This document shows positions 18,061-26,785 of a DNA stretch of 56,362 nucleotides, piece after piece. The stretch lies in the NCBI GenBank assembly GCA_045592785.1, contig JAZNVL010000021.1, positions 1-56,362 of the forward strand. The letters are read 5' to 3'. The notes under the pieces are model-generated. The model was not told the origin of the DNA. It was given only the letters and a program-made list of their open reading frames with translations, and did not search any database. The translations under genes were made by a program, and so were the position numbers. The stretch comes from RGIG8244 sp045592785. Lineage in GTDB: Bacteria > Verrucomicrobiota > Lentisphaeria > Victivallales > UBA1829. Numbering within the stretch: the stretch's first letter is position 1; each line of letters begins with the position of its first letter.

Positions 18061-18585
18061 TTACCAGGCTTCCGTCGTGTACTGAACGATTTGGTTTGCC
18101 AGTTCAAATGCGCATTGGCGCATACCATAGTATTTTCCCACATTCGGGTCTGCGTTGTATTGATATTTTGCAGAAGCGGAAACCTGCCGTGTCGGGATCA
18201 ACGGTTCACTCTTGCCGGGGATCAGAACGGTAAATTCCGCTTTGATCGTGATTTCAAATTCGGTAGGGCGATATGTGCGGTCTCCATCGGTACTGTCCTC
18301 CCGGATCGTCCGTGTTTTTGTGCTGATGATCCGGCAATAAAGGATGCAGTCTGCGGTTTTCTCTGTTTTAATGGAGAGAGAATTATCAAACTGGAACCGG
18401 GCGGCAAGTTGATTGCGCATGACGGGCGTAAGCAAGGGTTCTTTGCTGTCATTGCGGATCTCGGCGAATGCAATGGTTTTGATTTGGGGGTGCATCATGT
18501 TCCCCATACGGTATCCGCAGCCGGAGAGGAAAAATGCGGCGATCATTCCGCACAGGATAAGTGCATGTTTCATCTTAAAATTCAT
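18061..18585 (-). CDS. LptE-like LPS-assembly lipoprotein, 174 aa
   Basis: Outer-membrane lipoprotein of the LptE type, which with LptD inserts lipopolysaccharide. The signal peptide ends in LSGC (Cys23), followed by the typical GYRMG and IKTIAFAEIRNDSKEPLLTPVMRNQL segment. Downstream lie alternating beta strands and a final helix. The start at 18585 is chosen for GGATGG upstream and because it overlaps the end of the TPR gene (stop at 18575) by 11 bases. A longer start (18612) would add 9 non-signal residues. It indicates a Gram-negative envelope. Confidence 0.75.
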   Translation of the reverse strand: MNFKMKHALILCGMIAAFFLSGCGYRMGNMMHPQIKTIAFAEIRNDSKEPLLTPVMRNQLAARFQFDNSLSIKTEKTADCILYCRIISTKTRTIREDSTDGDRTYRPTEFEITIKAEFTVLIPGKSEPLIPTRQVSASAKYQYNADPNVGKYYGMRQCAFELANQIVQYTTEAW

Positions 18586-19672
18586 CTTTATTGACCATCC
18601 TTTCCGGTACATCTTTATTGGAATCCAAATGAATATCCGCTTTCAGATCGCGGATGGGCAGCAACCATTTTCCGTCGCTGTTTTCCGGAACGACAAGAAT
18701 GGGATTGCGTTCAATGGGAATCGTATTGCGTTTGAAGGTATGAACATACTTTTCTTTACGGGGAGCATCGGGGGGTGGCGGAGTGTAATCTTCATCGATC
18801 TGCGCAAGGAGACGTTCGGAGGGTTTTGCATCTTCCGTTTCGCCATGATCCCGGATCACGCGGGCAAGATAGCGTTCCGCCAGGTCATCCCGTCCGGTCC
18901 GGTGATAATAGGCTCCCAGTCCGTGCATCCGTTTTGCATCCAGCGTATTGATTTCATCCAGGGCTTTTTTTGCCCAGGGCACTTCCGGATCATTGGGATA
19001 TTGTGCAAGAAAATCGGTCAATGCGGACTTTGCCAGGCGGCTCCATGCGCCATCGCCATCACCTCTGCGGGCGAGTTGCATGTAAGTATACATGAGTTCC
19101 AGAGAGGCATAACGTGCCGCTTCCGTTTCCGGGTGCATGGAAATGATTTCCCGGAAGAACGGGAGAGCCTGTTCCGGTTTGTTATCATCCAAATAGATAT
19201 TTCCCAGACGGAGTTTTGCATTGGGAGCCTGTTTCGCGCAGGAAGCATTCTGCAAAGCAGTTTCATAAAATTCTCTGGTGCGGTCAGAATCTTTGATGAA
19301 AGGGAGCCAGAAAACAGCGGTATCACGATGTCCGTCAAAGAATGTATCTGCGATTTCGAACTGCCGGTCGATGGCACGCTGAAAATCAACGTGAGCGATA
19401 TGTTCTTTGATCAGTCGTTCGATGCAATCAAATTCTTTGCCGTAGAGTTTTGCATTCCGGTAACTCAATGAAGCCGCGATCAGCGCATTGGCTTTCAGAG
19501 CGGGGGTGTCGGCGAGCAGGACGGCATCCATGTAACGCGCGGCTGCTTTACGGAAGGATTTCTTATTATGGAGTTCGGCGGCTTCTTTGATACATTCATT
19601 GGCTTCCGCATCTGTTGCATAAGCCGCAAACACGGAAAAGATACAAAACAGTACAATCAATAAGCGTTTCAT
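18575..19672 (-). CDS. secreted TPR-repeat protein, BamD/YbgF-like, 365 aa
   Basis: Exported protein with a signal peptide (MKRLLIVLFCIFSVFAAYA) and a series of TPR-like helix pairs over about residues 25-290 (for example APNAKLRLGNIYLDDNKPEQALPFFREI and GLGAYYHRTGRDDLAERYLARVI), then a Pro-rich linker and an acidic C-terminus. No lipobox. Start 19672 has AGGAA before it and starts the signal peptide. Located just ahead of the LptE-like gene, it may act in the periplasm in envelope assembly; this is an inference from position. Confidence 0.75.
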   Translation of the reverse strand: MKRLLIVLFCIFSVFAAYATDAEANECIKEAAELHNKKSFRKAAARYMDAVLLADTPALKANALIAASLSYRNAKLYGKEFDCIERLIKEHIAHVDFQRAIDRQFEIADTFFDGHRDTAVFWLPFIKDSDRTREFYETALQNASCAKQAPNAKLRLGNIYLDDNKPEQALPFFREIISMHPETEAARYASLELMYTYMQLARRGDGDGAWSRLAKSALTDFLAQYPNDPEVPWAKKALDEINTLDAKRMHGLGAYYHRTGRDDLAERYLARVIRDHGETEDAKPSERLLAQIDEDYTPPPPDAPRKEKYVHTFKRNTIPIERNPILVVPENSDGKWLLPIRDLKADIHLDSNKDVPERMVNKDEF

Positions 19673-19694
19673 CGTTTTTTTCCTGATAATTGAT

Positions 19695-19774
19695 TTGACA
19701 TTTCTGTAATGTAGCATATATTTTGAAACTTTCCATTCTTTTTCTATTGTTTTTTTCAAAAAAATGCGTATAAT
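19695..19774 (+). promoter_or_regulatory. two promoters for GT4 gene
   Basis: P1: TTGACA (19695-19700), 16 bases, TATATT (19717-19722). P2: TTGTTT (19747-19752), 16 bases, TATAAT (19769-19774). The GTG start is at 19809. P1 overlaps the divergent promoter at 19708-19735. Confidence 0.6.
19708..19735 (-). promoter_or_regulatory. divergent promoter for TPR-lptE operon
   Basis: Minus strand: TGGAAA (19735-19730), 16 bases, extended TGC-TACATT (19713-19708). The -10 boxes of this and the plus-strand P1 are only a few bases apart, so the two polymerases would compete. Confidence 0.45.
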
Positions 19775-19808
19775 TATGGAAGAAGAACGTTAATCATGGA
19801 GTTTTTTT

Positions 19809-20909
19809 GTGAAAATAGTGCAAGTTATAACCAGTCTCGGCGCAGGCGGTGCAGAAAAGATTCTCGCTGTACTCGCCCGGGAATTTCAGGAAGCAGGACA
19901 TTCGGTTTCCGTTATCTCCCTGCAGGAACCGCCGGAAAACAAACGGATCCCCGCCATGTTGGAAGCATCGCAAACGCCCGTGACATACCTCGGGATTCGC
20001 AAATGGCAATGGAACAGTGTTTTTCTGTTACGGAAAGCAATCCGGGAAAGTGGTGCCGATATCGTTCATTCCCATTTGATGCATCCCAATATCCTGTGCC
20101 GCCTTGCCATGAAGGGACTTCATATCCCACTGGTGAATACGATCCACATCTCCGAACGTCGCAAGGGTAAGAAGTTTTTCTTTATCATGGATCATCTGAC
20201 ATTCCGTCTGGCAGATGCCATGACGGCTGTCTCTCATGCTTCCGCCCGGTTCCATGCCAGACTCTGCCGGATCCCTTCCGATTCCATCCGCACGATTTAC
20301 AACGGGACGGAACAGGTTCAACCGCCAAGTGCAGAACGCGTGGAGGAGATCCGGAAGGAATGGCATCTGGCGCAATACAACAAAGTGATCGGGACTATCG
20401 GACGTCTGGATTATCAGAAAGGGTTTGACCGTTTGATCGAACGGGCAGGGGCGATCGATCAACGGATCCCGCCGGGCGAACGCTGGCTGATGATGATTCT
20501 CGGAGACGGCCCGGAACGGGAGAATTTACAGCAGATCATAGATCGTTTGCATCTTGCCAGTCTGGATATCCGGCTGGGCGGATTTCAGAGCGATGCCGCA
20601 CAGTTGATGTCGCTTTTTGATGTGTTCATCATGCCGTCACGGTACGAAGGGTATGGTCTGGCTTTGGCAGAAGCAATGACACTTGGACTCCCGGTGGTGA
20701 CCTCCCGCGTGGATTCCCTGCCGGAACTCTGTGCGCAATATCACGGTGCGAACCGGCTGGTAAACATGAAACGGGATTATGAGGGAAAAGAAATGGCGGA
20801 TGCCGTTTTTGCTATGCTCCGTGCCGGACGAAGCAAAGGGGATGTTCTGCAGAGTCATGCAGGTATGGCGGCAGATTACCTCAAATTATATCAGGAACTC
20901 GTTGGTTGA
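19809..20909 (+). CDS. glycosyltransferase family 4 (GT-B), 366 aa
   Basis: Retaining GT-B sugar transferase. N-terminal domain starts VQVITSLGAGGAEKIL, a glycine-rich acceptor loop. The C-terminal domain has IGRLDYQKGFDRLI, GDGPERENL and the donor-binding E-x7-E motif in SRYEGYGLALAEAMTLGLPVVTS. GTG start at 19809 is supported by GGAG 7 bases upstream. It converges with the small membrane gene at 20920. Probably part of surface polysaccharide or LPS synthesis with neighbouring GT2 genes. Confidence 0.92.
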   Translation: MKIVQVITSLGAGGAEKILAVLAREFQEAGHSVSVISLQEPPENKRIPAMLEASQTPVTYLGIRKWQWNSVFLLRKAIRESGADIVHSHLMHPNILCRLAMKGLHIPLVNTIHISERRKGKKFFFIMDHLTFRLADAMTAVSHASARFHARLCRIPSDSIRTIYNGTEQVQPPSAERVEEIRKEWHLAQYNKVIGTIGRLDYQKGFDRLIERAGAIDQRIPPGERWLMMILGDGPERENLQQIIDRLHLASLDIRLGGFQSDAAQLMSLFDVFIMPSRYEGYGLALAEAMTLGLPVVTSRVDSLPELCAQYHGANRLVNMKRDYEGKEMADAVFAMLRAGRSKGDVLQSHAGMAADYLKLYQELVG

Positions 20910-20919
20910 ACCGGAACGG

Positions 20920-21201
20920 TTATTTCGGATCGATTTCTTTGGAATCCACAACGGTATATTCGGCATCGTAGACGGTATTATCGTTCTGCGGTGTCGTTTT
21001 CTGTTTTGCTCCGGAGGTATAACGGAATCCGGCATTGCGGACCCGGGTGAACTGGGTGTGCAACGTCTTGCGCCCGAACAGTAACGCCAAGATGATCACT
21101 AACAAAATGATCGGCAGGAAAAAGATGACCAGGCTGATGATAAAAAAGCCGATCAGAATAAGAAATATCCAATGGAACAGAATATTCAAAAGTTTATTCA
21201 T
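20920..21201 (-). CDS. small membrane protein, 93 aa
   Basis: Very hydrophobic N-terminal half, with helices about 6-24 and 24-44, followed by a polar tail of about 45 residues with Thr, Gln and Asp. No family recognised. Its ATG overlaps the stop of the upstream GT2 gene (21198-21201), so it is translationally coupled to it and may help anchor or assist that transferase. Confidence 0.65.
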   Translation of the reverse strand: MNKLLNILFHWIFLILIGFFIISLVIFFLPIILLVIILALLFGRKTLHTQFTRVRNAGFRYTSGAKQKTTPQNDNTVYDAEYTVVDSKEIDPK

Positions 21202-21923
21202 TTACGCAACAACCCGTATTTCAGAATACAGCGCAATGCGGAAACGCCGTCTTTCCAGTTGATCTTTTTCCCTTCCGCATAGGTCCGGGGCGCGTAGGAG
21301 ACCGGGACTTCCGCCGTCGGACGTTTGAACCGCGCCGTTTTCAGCGTGACTTCCGGCTCGAATCCGAACCGTTTTTCCACAAGCGTGACACTTTGGATGA
21401 TGTCACGGCGGAACAATTTGTAACAACATTCCATATCATTGAGTCCCAGACCGGAGAAGATGTTGCTGAACACCGTCAGGAACTTGTTGATGACATAATG
21501 CCAATGAAGTTTCTGCACAAAGGGGACATCTCCCAGAAAATCTTTACGGGCACCGAAGACGATATCCGCTTTGCCATCCAGAACGGGCTGAAGGACCGCG
21601 GGCAGTTCGTTGGGATCGTATTCAAAGTCTGCATCCTGCACGGTGACAGCATCTCCGGTAGCCAGGGCGAATCCGGTATGGAGCGCGGCACCTTTCCCGC
21701 CGTTGACTTCATGGCGTGCAATACGGATTCCTTTCTTCTCCCATTCCTGAAGCTGCTGCCAGGTATTGTCTTTGGAGCAGTCATCCACAGCAATGATTTC
21801 CAGTTCCACGTTTTCCTGAAACTGAACCGCACGGATTTTTTCGAATACGTTTGAGATATATTTTTCTTCGTTATAAACCGGCACGATGATAGAGAGCAGA
21901 AATTTCTTTTCCATAAAAACCAT
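21198..21923 (-). CDS. dolichol-phosphate-mannose-synthase-like glycosyltransferase family 2, 241 aa
   Basis: GT2 enzyme of the DPM1/polyprenyl-phosphate sugar synthase type. It has LSIIVPVYNEEKYI at the N-terminus, IIAVDDCSKDNTW, the GGKGAALHTGF block and QDADFEYDP (DXD near residue 98), all characteristic of this subfamily. No C-terminal membrane helices, as in soluble DPM1. It likely loads a sugar on a polyprenyl carrier, which could serve membrane transferases such as the product at 11379. An alternative start lies three codons in (MEKKF). Confidence 0.9.
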   Translation of the reverse strand: MVFMEKKFLLSIIVPVYNEEKYISNVFEKIRAVQFQENVELEIIAVDDCSKDNTWQQLQEWEKKGIRIARHEVNGGKGAALHTGFALATGDAVTVQDADFEYDPNELPAVLQPVLDGKADIVFGARKDFLGDVPFVQKLHWHYVINKFLTVFSNIFSGLGLNDMECCYKLFRRDIIQSVTLVEKRFGFEPEVTLKTARFKRPTAEVPVSYAPRTYAEGKKINWKDGVSALRCILKYGLLRK

Positions 21924-21957
21924 TCCATTAACCGTTAAATTTTATTATTTCACCATA

Positions 21958-21985
21958 TATATACGCCATTTTTTCAAAAAATCAA
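21958..21985 (-). promoter_or_regulatory. promoter for DPM1-like GT2 gene
   Basis: Minus strand: TTGATT (21985-21980), 16 bases, TATATA (21963-21958), about 35 bases before the start. It diverges from the promoter at 22006. Confidence 0.55.
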
Positions 21986-22005
21986 GTTTTTTTCGCTTTT
22001 TTCTC

Positions 22006-22033
22006 TTGAAATCATGAAAAAAAATGGTAAAAT
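22006..22033 (+). promoter_or_regulatory. promoter for sugar isomerase operon
   Basis: TTGAAA (22006-22011), 16 bases, TAAAAT (22028-22033), 41 bases before the start at 22075. The -10 box lies inside the palindrome at 22024-22038. Confidence 0.55.
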
Positions 22034-22038
22034 ACCAT
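22024..22038. promoter_or_regulatory. operator-like palindrome over -10 box
   Basis: ATGGTA, three A, TACCAT: a perfect 6-bp inverted repeat that covers the whole -10 element. A repressor bound here would block the polymerase. No regulator gene is adjacent. Confidence 0.45.
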
Positions 22039-22074
22039 GATCAAACCATATTATTAACAACAGGAGATATTATT

Positions 22075-23067
22075 ATGGCAAGACCGATCACACTCTTTTC
22101 CGCCCAGTTCAGCGACATGCCCATCGAGAAATTCTGCGAATTTGTCAGCGCATGCGGCTATGATGGAATCGAACTCTCATCCGGCGGCGGTTATCTGGAT
22201 GTGGAAAAAGCAGCCAATGATCCCGCGTATTGTGATTCCATTCTCAAAATGCTGGATAAATACAACCTCAAACTCTGGGCAATCAGCAACCATTGTCCCG
22301 GACAGCTCGTTTGCGATCCCAATGACGATGCCCGTTCCGATGCCTTCGCACCCGCTGCATGTGCCGGTAATGCCGAAGCAAAACGCGCATGGGCTGTTCA
22401 GAATATGAAGGACTCCGCCAAAGCCGCGAAGAATCTGGGCGTTTCCATTGTCACCGGTTTTACCGGATCTTCCATCTGGCACCTTCTTTACAGCTTCCCC
22501 CCGGTTCCCCCGTCCACCATCGATGCAGGATTCCAGTTCTTTGCCGATCAGTTCAATCCCATCATGGATGAATACGCAAAATACGGCATCAAGTTTGCAC
22601 TGGAAGTGCATCCCACCGAAATCGCGTTCGACCTCTACACCGCAAAACGCGCGCTGGATGCCATCGGCAACCGGGAAGAATTCGGTTTCAACTTCGACCC
22701 CAGTCATCTGTTCTGGCAGGGCGTGGATCCCGTGAAATTCATTCAGGAATTCCCGGATCGCATCTACCACTGCCACATCAAAGATGCCGCCATCACCCTC
22801 GACGGAAAGAGCGGGATCCTGGCTTCTCACATCGACTTCGGCGACGGCCGTCGCGGTTGGGACTTCCGCAGTCCGGGTCGCGGACAGGTGAAGTTCGAAG
22901 AAATCATCCGTGCGTTGAACCGGATCGGTTACAACGGCCCGCTTTCCGTGGAATGGGAAGACTGCGGTATGGATCGCGAATTCGGGGCGAAAGATGCCCT
23001 TGCGTTCACCCGCAATATCAACTTTGCACCCTCCACACTTCAGTTCGATGATGTATTCAAAAAATAA
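22075..23067 (+). CDS. sugar phosphate isomerase/epimerase (TIM barrel), 330 aa
   Basis: Xylose-isomerase-like TIM-barrel protein of the IolE/hydroxypyruvate-isomerase/AP-endonuclease-2 superfamily. Likely metal ligands lie at the ends of strands: ALEVHPTEI, NFDPSHLFW, IYHCHIKDA and LSVEWED. No signal peptide. Start 22075 has CAGGAG in front; the longer frame from 22024 would run through the promoter. It is followed 17 bases later by KDPG aldolase, so it may supply or process a sugar acid for that pathway; the substrate is unknown. Confidence 0.88.
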   Translation: MARPITLFSAQFSDMPIEKFCEFVSACGYDGIELSSGGGYLDVEKAANDPAYCDSILKMLDKYNLKLWAISNHCPGQLVCDPNDDARSDAFAPAACAGNAEAKRAWAVQNMKDSAKAAKNLGVSIVTGFTGSSIWHLLYSFPPVPPSTIDAGFQFFADQFNPIMDEYAKYGIKFALEVHPTEIAFDLYTAKRALDAIGNREEFGFNFDPSHLFWQGVDPVKFIQEFPDRIYHCHIKDAAITLDGKSGILASHIDFGDGRRGWDFRSPGRGQVKFEEIIRALNRIGYNGPLSVEWEDCGMDREFGAKDALAFTRNINFAPSTLQFDDVFKK

Positions 23068-23084
23068 TTGACAGGAGCAGTAAC

Positions 23085-23747
23085 ATGTCTTTTGAACAGC
23101 TTGGAAGAGAAACAGCGGACCGTCTTGCCGCTGTCAAGATCGTACCCGTACTCGTTTTGAACTCCGTCTCCGACGGGATGCGCCTTCTGGGGATCCTCCG
23201 GGATGCCGGTCTCCCCGCCGCAGAAATCACGTTCCGTACCGCGGAAGCCGAAGAAGTGATCCGTGCGGCATCGAAAGAATTCCCGGAATTCTATATCGGA
23301 GCCGGAACCATTCTCAATGCCAAAGACCTGCATCGCGCGTTCAATGCCGGTGCCAAGTTCGCCGTAGCACCCGGATTGAATCCCAATGTGGTACGGGAAG
23401 CCGCAGCCAATGACTTCCCCTTTGCACCCGGGATCTGCACGCCGTCTGAAATCGAACAGGCGTTGGAACTGGGCTGCCGGTTCATGAAGTTCTTCCCGGC
23501 GGAAGCTGCAGGCGGTGTTTCCTACCTGAAAGCCGTCAGTGCGCCTTACAAACATCTGGGAATCCGTTTCATGCCCACCGGCGGCGTGACCAGCTCCAAT
23601 GTTTCCGATTATCTGGGAATGTCCGAAGTCGCAGCCGTCGGCGGTACCTGGCTGGGAAAAGCCACCGATATCGCCGCAGGAAACTGGGACGGTATCGAAG
23701 ATGCCATTCGCAAGGCCGTGGCATTGATCAAGGATCTTTCCAAGTAA
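23085..23747 (+). CDS. eda: KDPG/KHG aldolase, 220 aa
   Basis: Class I aldolase of the Entner-Doudoroff pathway, splitting 2-keto-3-deoxy-6-phosphogluconate (or the related 4-hydroxy-2-oxoglutarate) to pyruvate and an aldehyde. Schiff-base Lys135 is in the FMKFFPAE motif, general base Glu47 in AEITFRT, and phosphate-binding PTGGV follows. Length is typical (about 210). ACAGGAG precedes the start. It sits between the isomerase and recX in one co-directional run. Confidence 0.94.
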   Translation: MSFEQLGRETADRLAAVKIVPVLVLNSVSDGMRLLGILRDAGLPAAEITFRTAEAEEVIRAASKEFPEFYIGAGTILNAKDLHRAFNAGAKFAVAPGLNPNVVREAAANDFPFAPGICTPSEIEQALELGCRFMKFFPAEAAGGVSYLKAVSAPYKHLGIRFMPTGGVTSSNVSDYLGMSEVAAVGGTWLGKATDIAAGNWDGIEDAIRKAVALIKDLSK

Positions 23748-23750
23748 GCG

Positions 23751-24242
23751 ATGGAAGAACCCGCACCGAAACGGAAACCCAAAAAGAATGCGTTGGAAAC
23801 GGCGGCAGGACTCCTTGCCGCCCGTGCGTATACCAAACTGGAACTCCGCAGGAAGCTCTACCGGAAAGAAGTTTACCCGCCCTTTGAAATCGAACAGGCG
23901 GTGAAGAAACTGGAATCCATGGGCTTCCTTTCCGATTTACGGTATTGCGAAGATGCCTGCGCCATTCTCCGGAGCAGGGGATACGGTCCCATGCGGATCC
24001 GGAACCGGCTCATTCAAAAAGGTGTCCCCCGGGAGATCCTGGATTCGGTGTTGACGGAAACGTCTTCCGATCCTTCCGGGGATGCGCTCCGGGTATTGGA
24101 GAAAAACGCCCGCCGTATCCTTGCGGAAAAGGATCTGCGGAAACGTCATGCCAAAGCATTGCGGCTTCTGGCGTCCCGCGGATTCACTGCCGATACCGTT
24201 TATCAAGTCGTTGCACAATGGGAAAAACAATGCGAAGAATAA
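23751..24242 (+). CDS. recX: RecX-family regulatory protein, 163 aa
   Basis: Modulator of RecA filaments. Small, helical and basic, with the RecX three-helix repeats: ARAYTKLELRRKLYRK (near 25-40), a GFLSDLRYCEDACAILRSRGYGPMRIRNRLIQKGV block and a third repeat KRHAKALRLLASRGFTADTVYQVV. Starts three bases after the KDPG aldolase stop and overlaps the next gene by 13 bases. recA is not in the window, so it is not in the usual recA-recX arrangement. Confidence 0.85.
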   Translation: MEEPAPKRKPKKNALETAAGLLAARAYTKLELRRKLYRKEVYPPFEIEQAVKKLESMGFLSDLRYCEDACAILRSRGYGPMRIRNRLIQKGVPREILDSVLTETSSDPSGDALRVLEKNARRILAEKDLRKRHAKALRLLASRGFTADTVYQVVAQWEKQCEE

Positions 24243-26032
24243 CGTATTTTCTGTCGTTCCTTCTTCTTGTGATACTGTTGATACAGGGCTGTGCCCCGGA
24301 ACAGCAGACGCCGTTGCGCAGTCATGTTGTGATGAGTCTCGGCAGCAGGATCGCCACACTGGATCCCGCACTCGCCGCCGATACCACCAGTCAGGCTGTG
24401 ATCGGTGCATTCTACGATACCCTTCTGCAATACCGTTATACCTCCGGCGAATATGTGCTGGAACCCTCCATGCTCACGACTCTGCCGGAACTCTCTGCCG
24501 ATCAGAAAACGTACACCTGCCGTCTGCGGAAGGATCTTTATTTTACCGACGGACCCCATTTTGCGGGGAAAGACCGTTCCGCACGGAATGTCACGGCGAA
24601 GGATGTGGTTTACTCCATCAAACGTCTGGCGGATTCCCGGATCAATTCGCCGGGCTACTGGGTCATCCGTGACCGCGTGAAAAACATTGCTGCGTTCCGG
24701 GATTTGACTGCAAAGGCAGAGCAGGGGGATGACACCCCTTACGATGCACCCTGTGAAGGATTCACCATCCTTGACGATTATACGTTCCAGATCCATCTGG
24801 AATCCCCCAATCCCCGGTTCCATTATTCCCTGGCATTGCCCTATTGCGCCGTGGTCTCCCGTTGTGCCGTCCGGTATTACGGCGAAGAATTTGCCCGTAC
24901 ACCGGCAGGCAGCGGACCGTTCCTTCTGGGACGCTGGGAGCAGGATTATGTATTGGAAATGGTGCGGAACCCGGAATTCCGTCATGAGACATTTGCCTTC
25001 GCGGAACGTGCGGAAGAACGGAATATCCCGCTCCCCTTTGCGGATAAGATCACCTGTTATCTGGTGAAACAGCCGGTCTCCTCCTGGCTCATGTTCCTGC
25101 AGGGAGAACTGGATTGTTACGCCCTGGATGGCGATCATTTTGAATCCGTTGTACGGGAAGACCGGACCCTTGCCCCTGCGTTATCGCAACGGGGTATCAT
25201 CCTGAAACAGTCCCCGGAACTGCAAACGAATTACATCGGGTTCAACTTCGCCGATCCCGTTCTGGGCAAAAACAAAAACCTGCGGAAAGCCATCAGTCTT
25301 GTCTTTGATAAACAGATGCGCGTCACACATTCCGCCGGACGTTTCACCCCGGCATACGGTCCGGTGCCCCCGGGCGTTCCCGGGGCGTTATCCCCGCAGG
25401 ACGTAGAAAACGTGGAGCCGGATGTGGAATTGGCGAAGGAATATTTGAAGAAAGCGGGCTACCCGGACGGCATCGATCCGGCGACCGGGGAACCATTGGA
25501 AATATCCTTCGATCAAACGGGGAGCGATACCTTTTACCGTCAGACGGCGGAACTCTTTGCCAATGACCTCAACCGCATCGGTATCAAACTGCGTCCGGAA
25601 TTCAATACACGCCCCCGGTTCTTCCAGAAACTTTCCGCCGGTGACATGCAGATGTTCCGTCTCTCCTGGACCGGGGATTATCCCGATGCGGAAAACTTCC
25701 TTCAGCTCTTCTATGGTCCCAATGCAGGCAGCTGCAACCGGATCTCCTATATGGATGAAACCTTCGACAGGATGTATCAGGAGATCTTATCCATGCCGGA
25801 TACGCCGGAACGGACGGAGAAATACCGTATCATGGCAAAGTATTTGACGGAACAGGCTCCCTGGATCTTTGAGACACACACCGTCGCATTTGTGTTACAC
25901 CACCAATGGTTGCGCCATTATGTCCCACATGATTTCGGTTTCAACCGTTGGAAATATCTCACTTCCGACCCGGCAGAACGGGAGAAACGCAGAAAAACAT
26001 TCCGTCCGTTCCGGATGGGCGAACTGCGTTAA
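24230..26032 (+). CDS. peptide/nickel-type ABC transporter substrate-binding lipoprotein, 600 aa
   Basis: Extracytoplasmic solute-binding protein of family 5 (SBP_bac_5, DppA/OppA type). Signal peptide MRRITYFLSFLLLVILLIQGC with lipobox Cys at residue 21. Family blocks: SRIATLDPALAAD near the N-terminus, TCRLRKDLYFTDG and KDVVYSIKRL, and the late GDYPDAENFLQLFYG. It presumably binds peptides for import, but no permease or ATPase genes are adjacent. Start 24230 gives a standard signal peptide; 24218 is the alternative. It ends 4 bases inside the convergent lipoprotein gene (26029). Confidence 0.9.
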   Translation: MRRITYFLSFLLLVILLIQGCAPEQQTPLRSHVVMSLGSRIATLDPALAADTTSQAVIGAFYDTLLQYRYTSGEYVLEPSMLTTLPELSADQKTYTCRLRKDLYFTDGPHFAGKDRSARNVTAKDVVYSIKRLADSRINSPGYWVIRDRVKNIAAFRDLTAKAEQGDDTPYDAPCEGFTILDDYTFQIHLESPNPRFHYSLALPYCAVVSRCAVRYYGEEFARTPAGSGPFLLGRWEQDYVLEMVRNPEFRHETFAFAERAEERNIPLPFADKITCYLVKQPVSSWLMFLQGELDCYALDGDHFESVVREDRTLAPALSQRGIILKQSPELQTNYIGFNFADPVLGKNKNLRKAISLVFDKQMRVTHSAGRFTPAYGPVPPGVPGALSPQDVENVEPDVELAKEYLKKAGYPDGIDPATGEPLEISFDQTGSDTFYRQTAELFANDLNRIGIKLRPEFNTRPRFFQKLSAGDMQMFRLSWTGDYPDAENFLQLFYGPNAGSCNRISYMDETFDRMYQEILSMPDTPERTEKYRIMAKYLTEQAPWIFETHTVAFVLHHQWLRHYVPHDFGFNRWKYLTSDPAEREKRRKTFRPFRMGELR

Positions 26033-26649
26033 TTTTTCTTCTTGAAGACGAATTTCAGGCTTTCGTCGAACCGGTATTTTTTCTCGTTGATGATCCGGAC
26101 CATATCCTTGCCGGAATTCATGACAACAGATTCCGCCAGTTTGATATCGGGGTGAAACGGTTTTGAGTTGTCTTCTTTTTTGTTGAACGTTACGACCTGT
26201 ACCGTGAGTTCATCCTTTTTTTCGTTGAGATCGAACTTGACCAGATAGATATTCGGGCGTGCCATCAGAAGATTTATCGCGGAATAACCTTTTGCTTCAT
26301 TCAACATCTTCGGCGTATTGAGGAAACATACCATAAAGCGTTCATTATGATATTTCCGGGGAAGAGCGATCAGGGAAACTTTTTTCATTTCGGGTTTGGA
26401 CTCAGCATCGCGCAGCATCCAGGTGACATCGAAACCGTGGGGAAAGTCGACGTCCATATTTTTATCCAGCGGCCTTATCTCCACCGTGGTATGTTTTGCT
26501 GTATCCTCCCAGAACCCGGTGAGTCCGTCGACAGGGATCTTACTGATATCTCCTTCTTCCGCAGGCATATAAAACATGGGGGTTACGCTGCATGCAGCAG
26601 TGAAGAGAGCGAGGAACGCGGTCAATCCGGCAACAAAGAATTTTTTCAT
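26029..26649 (-). CDS. lipoprotein of unknown function, 206 aa
   Basis: Exported lipoprotein: MKKFF signal peptide and lipobox TAAC with Cys20. The mature part is beta-rich with a charged Lys-rich C-terminus, and no known domain is recognised. Its stop overlaps the stop of the convergent peptide-binding gene by 4 bases, with no terminator between. Promoter on the minus strand at 26710-26682. Confidence 0.7.
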   Translation of the reverse strand: MKKFFVAGLTAFLALFTAACSVTPMFYMPAEEGDISKIPVDGLTGFWEDTAKHTTVEIRPLDKNMDVDFPHGFDVTWMLRDAESKPEMKKVSLIALPRKYHNERFMVCFLNTPKMLNEAKGYSAINLLMARPNIYLVKFDLNEKKDELTVQVVTFNKKEDNSKPFHPDIKLAESVVMNSGKDMVRIINEKKYRFDESLKFVFKKKN

Positions 26650-26681
26650 ATTTCATCTCCTGTGTGTAAGGTGGCGGTGTT

Positions 26682-26710
26682 AATATAATCGTCGTTCGTA
26701 AAAAATGCAA
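26682..26710 (-). promoter_or_regulatory. promoter for lipoprotein gene
   Basis: Minus strand: TTGCAT (26710-26705), 17 bases, TATATT (26687-26682), 33 bases before the start codon. Confidence 0.6.
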
Positions 26711-26728
26711 ATGGAATAAAAGAAAAAG

Positions 26729-26746
26729 TTGGCATGGGAGTTGCTT
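26729..26746 (+). promoter_or_regulatory. sigma-54-like promoter for clpB
   Basis: TTGGCATGGGAGTTGCTT matches the sigma-54 pattern YTGGCACG-N4-TTGCW with one change (C to T). GG at 26731-26732 and GC at 26743-26744 are separated by exactly 10 bases, as required. The expected transcript start would be about 26755, 31 bases before the clpB ATG at 26786. No sigma-70-like pair and no CIRCE element is seen in this leader. Confidence 0.55.
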
Positions 26747-26785
26747 ATTACGAAACAAAAACAAATAACAGAAGGAGATCGAAAT

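Noticed and set aside
26650..26785. CIRCE element or sigma-32 promoter before clpB
   Set aside because: No TTAGCACTC/GAGTGCTAA pair and no CTTGAAA...CCCCAT-like pair was found.
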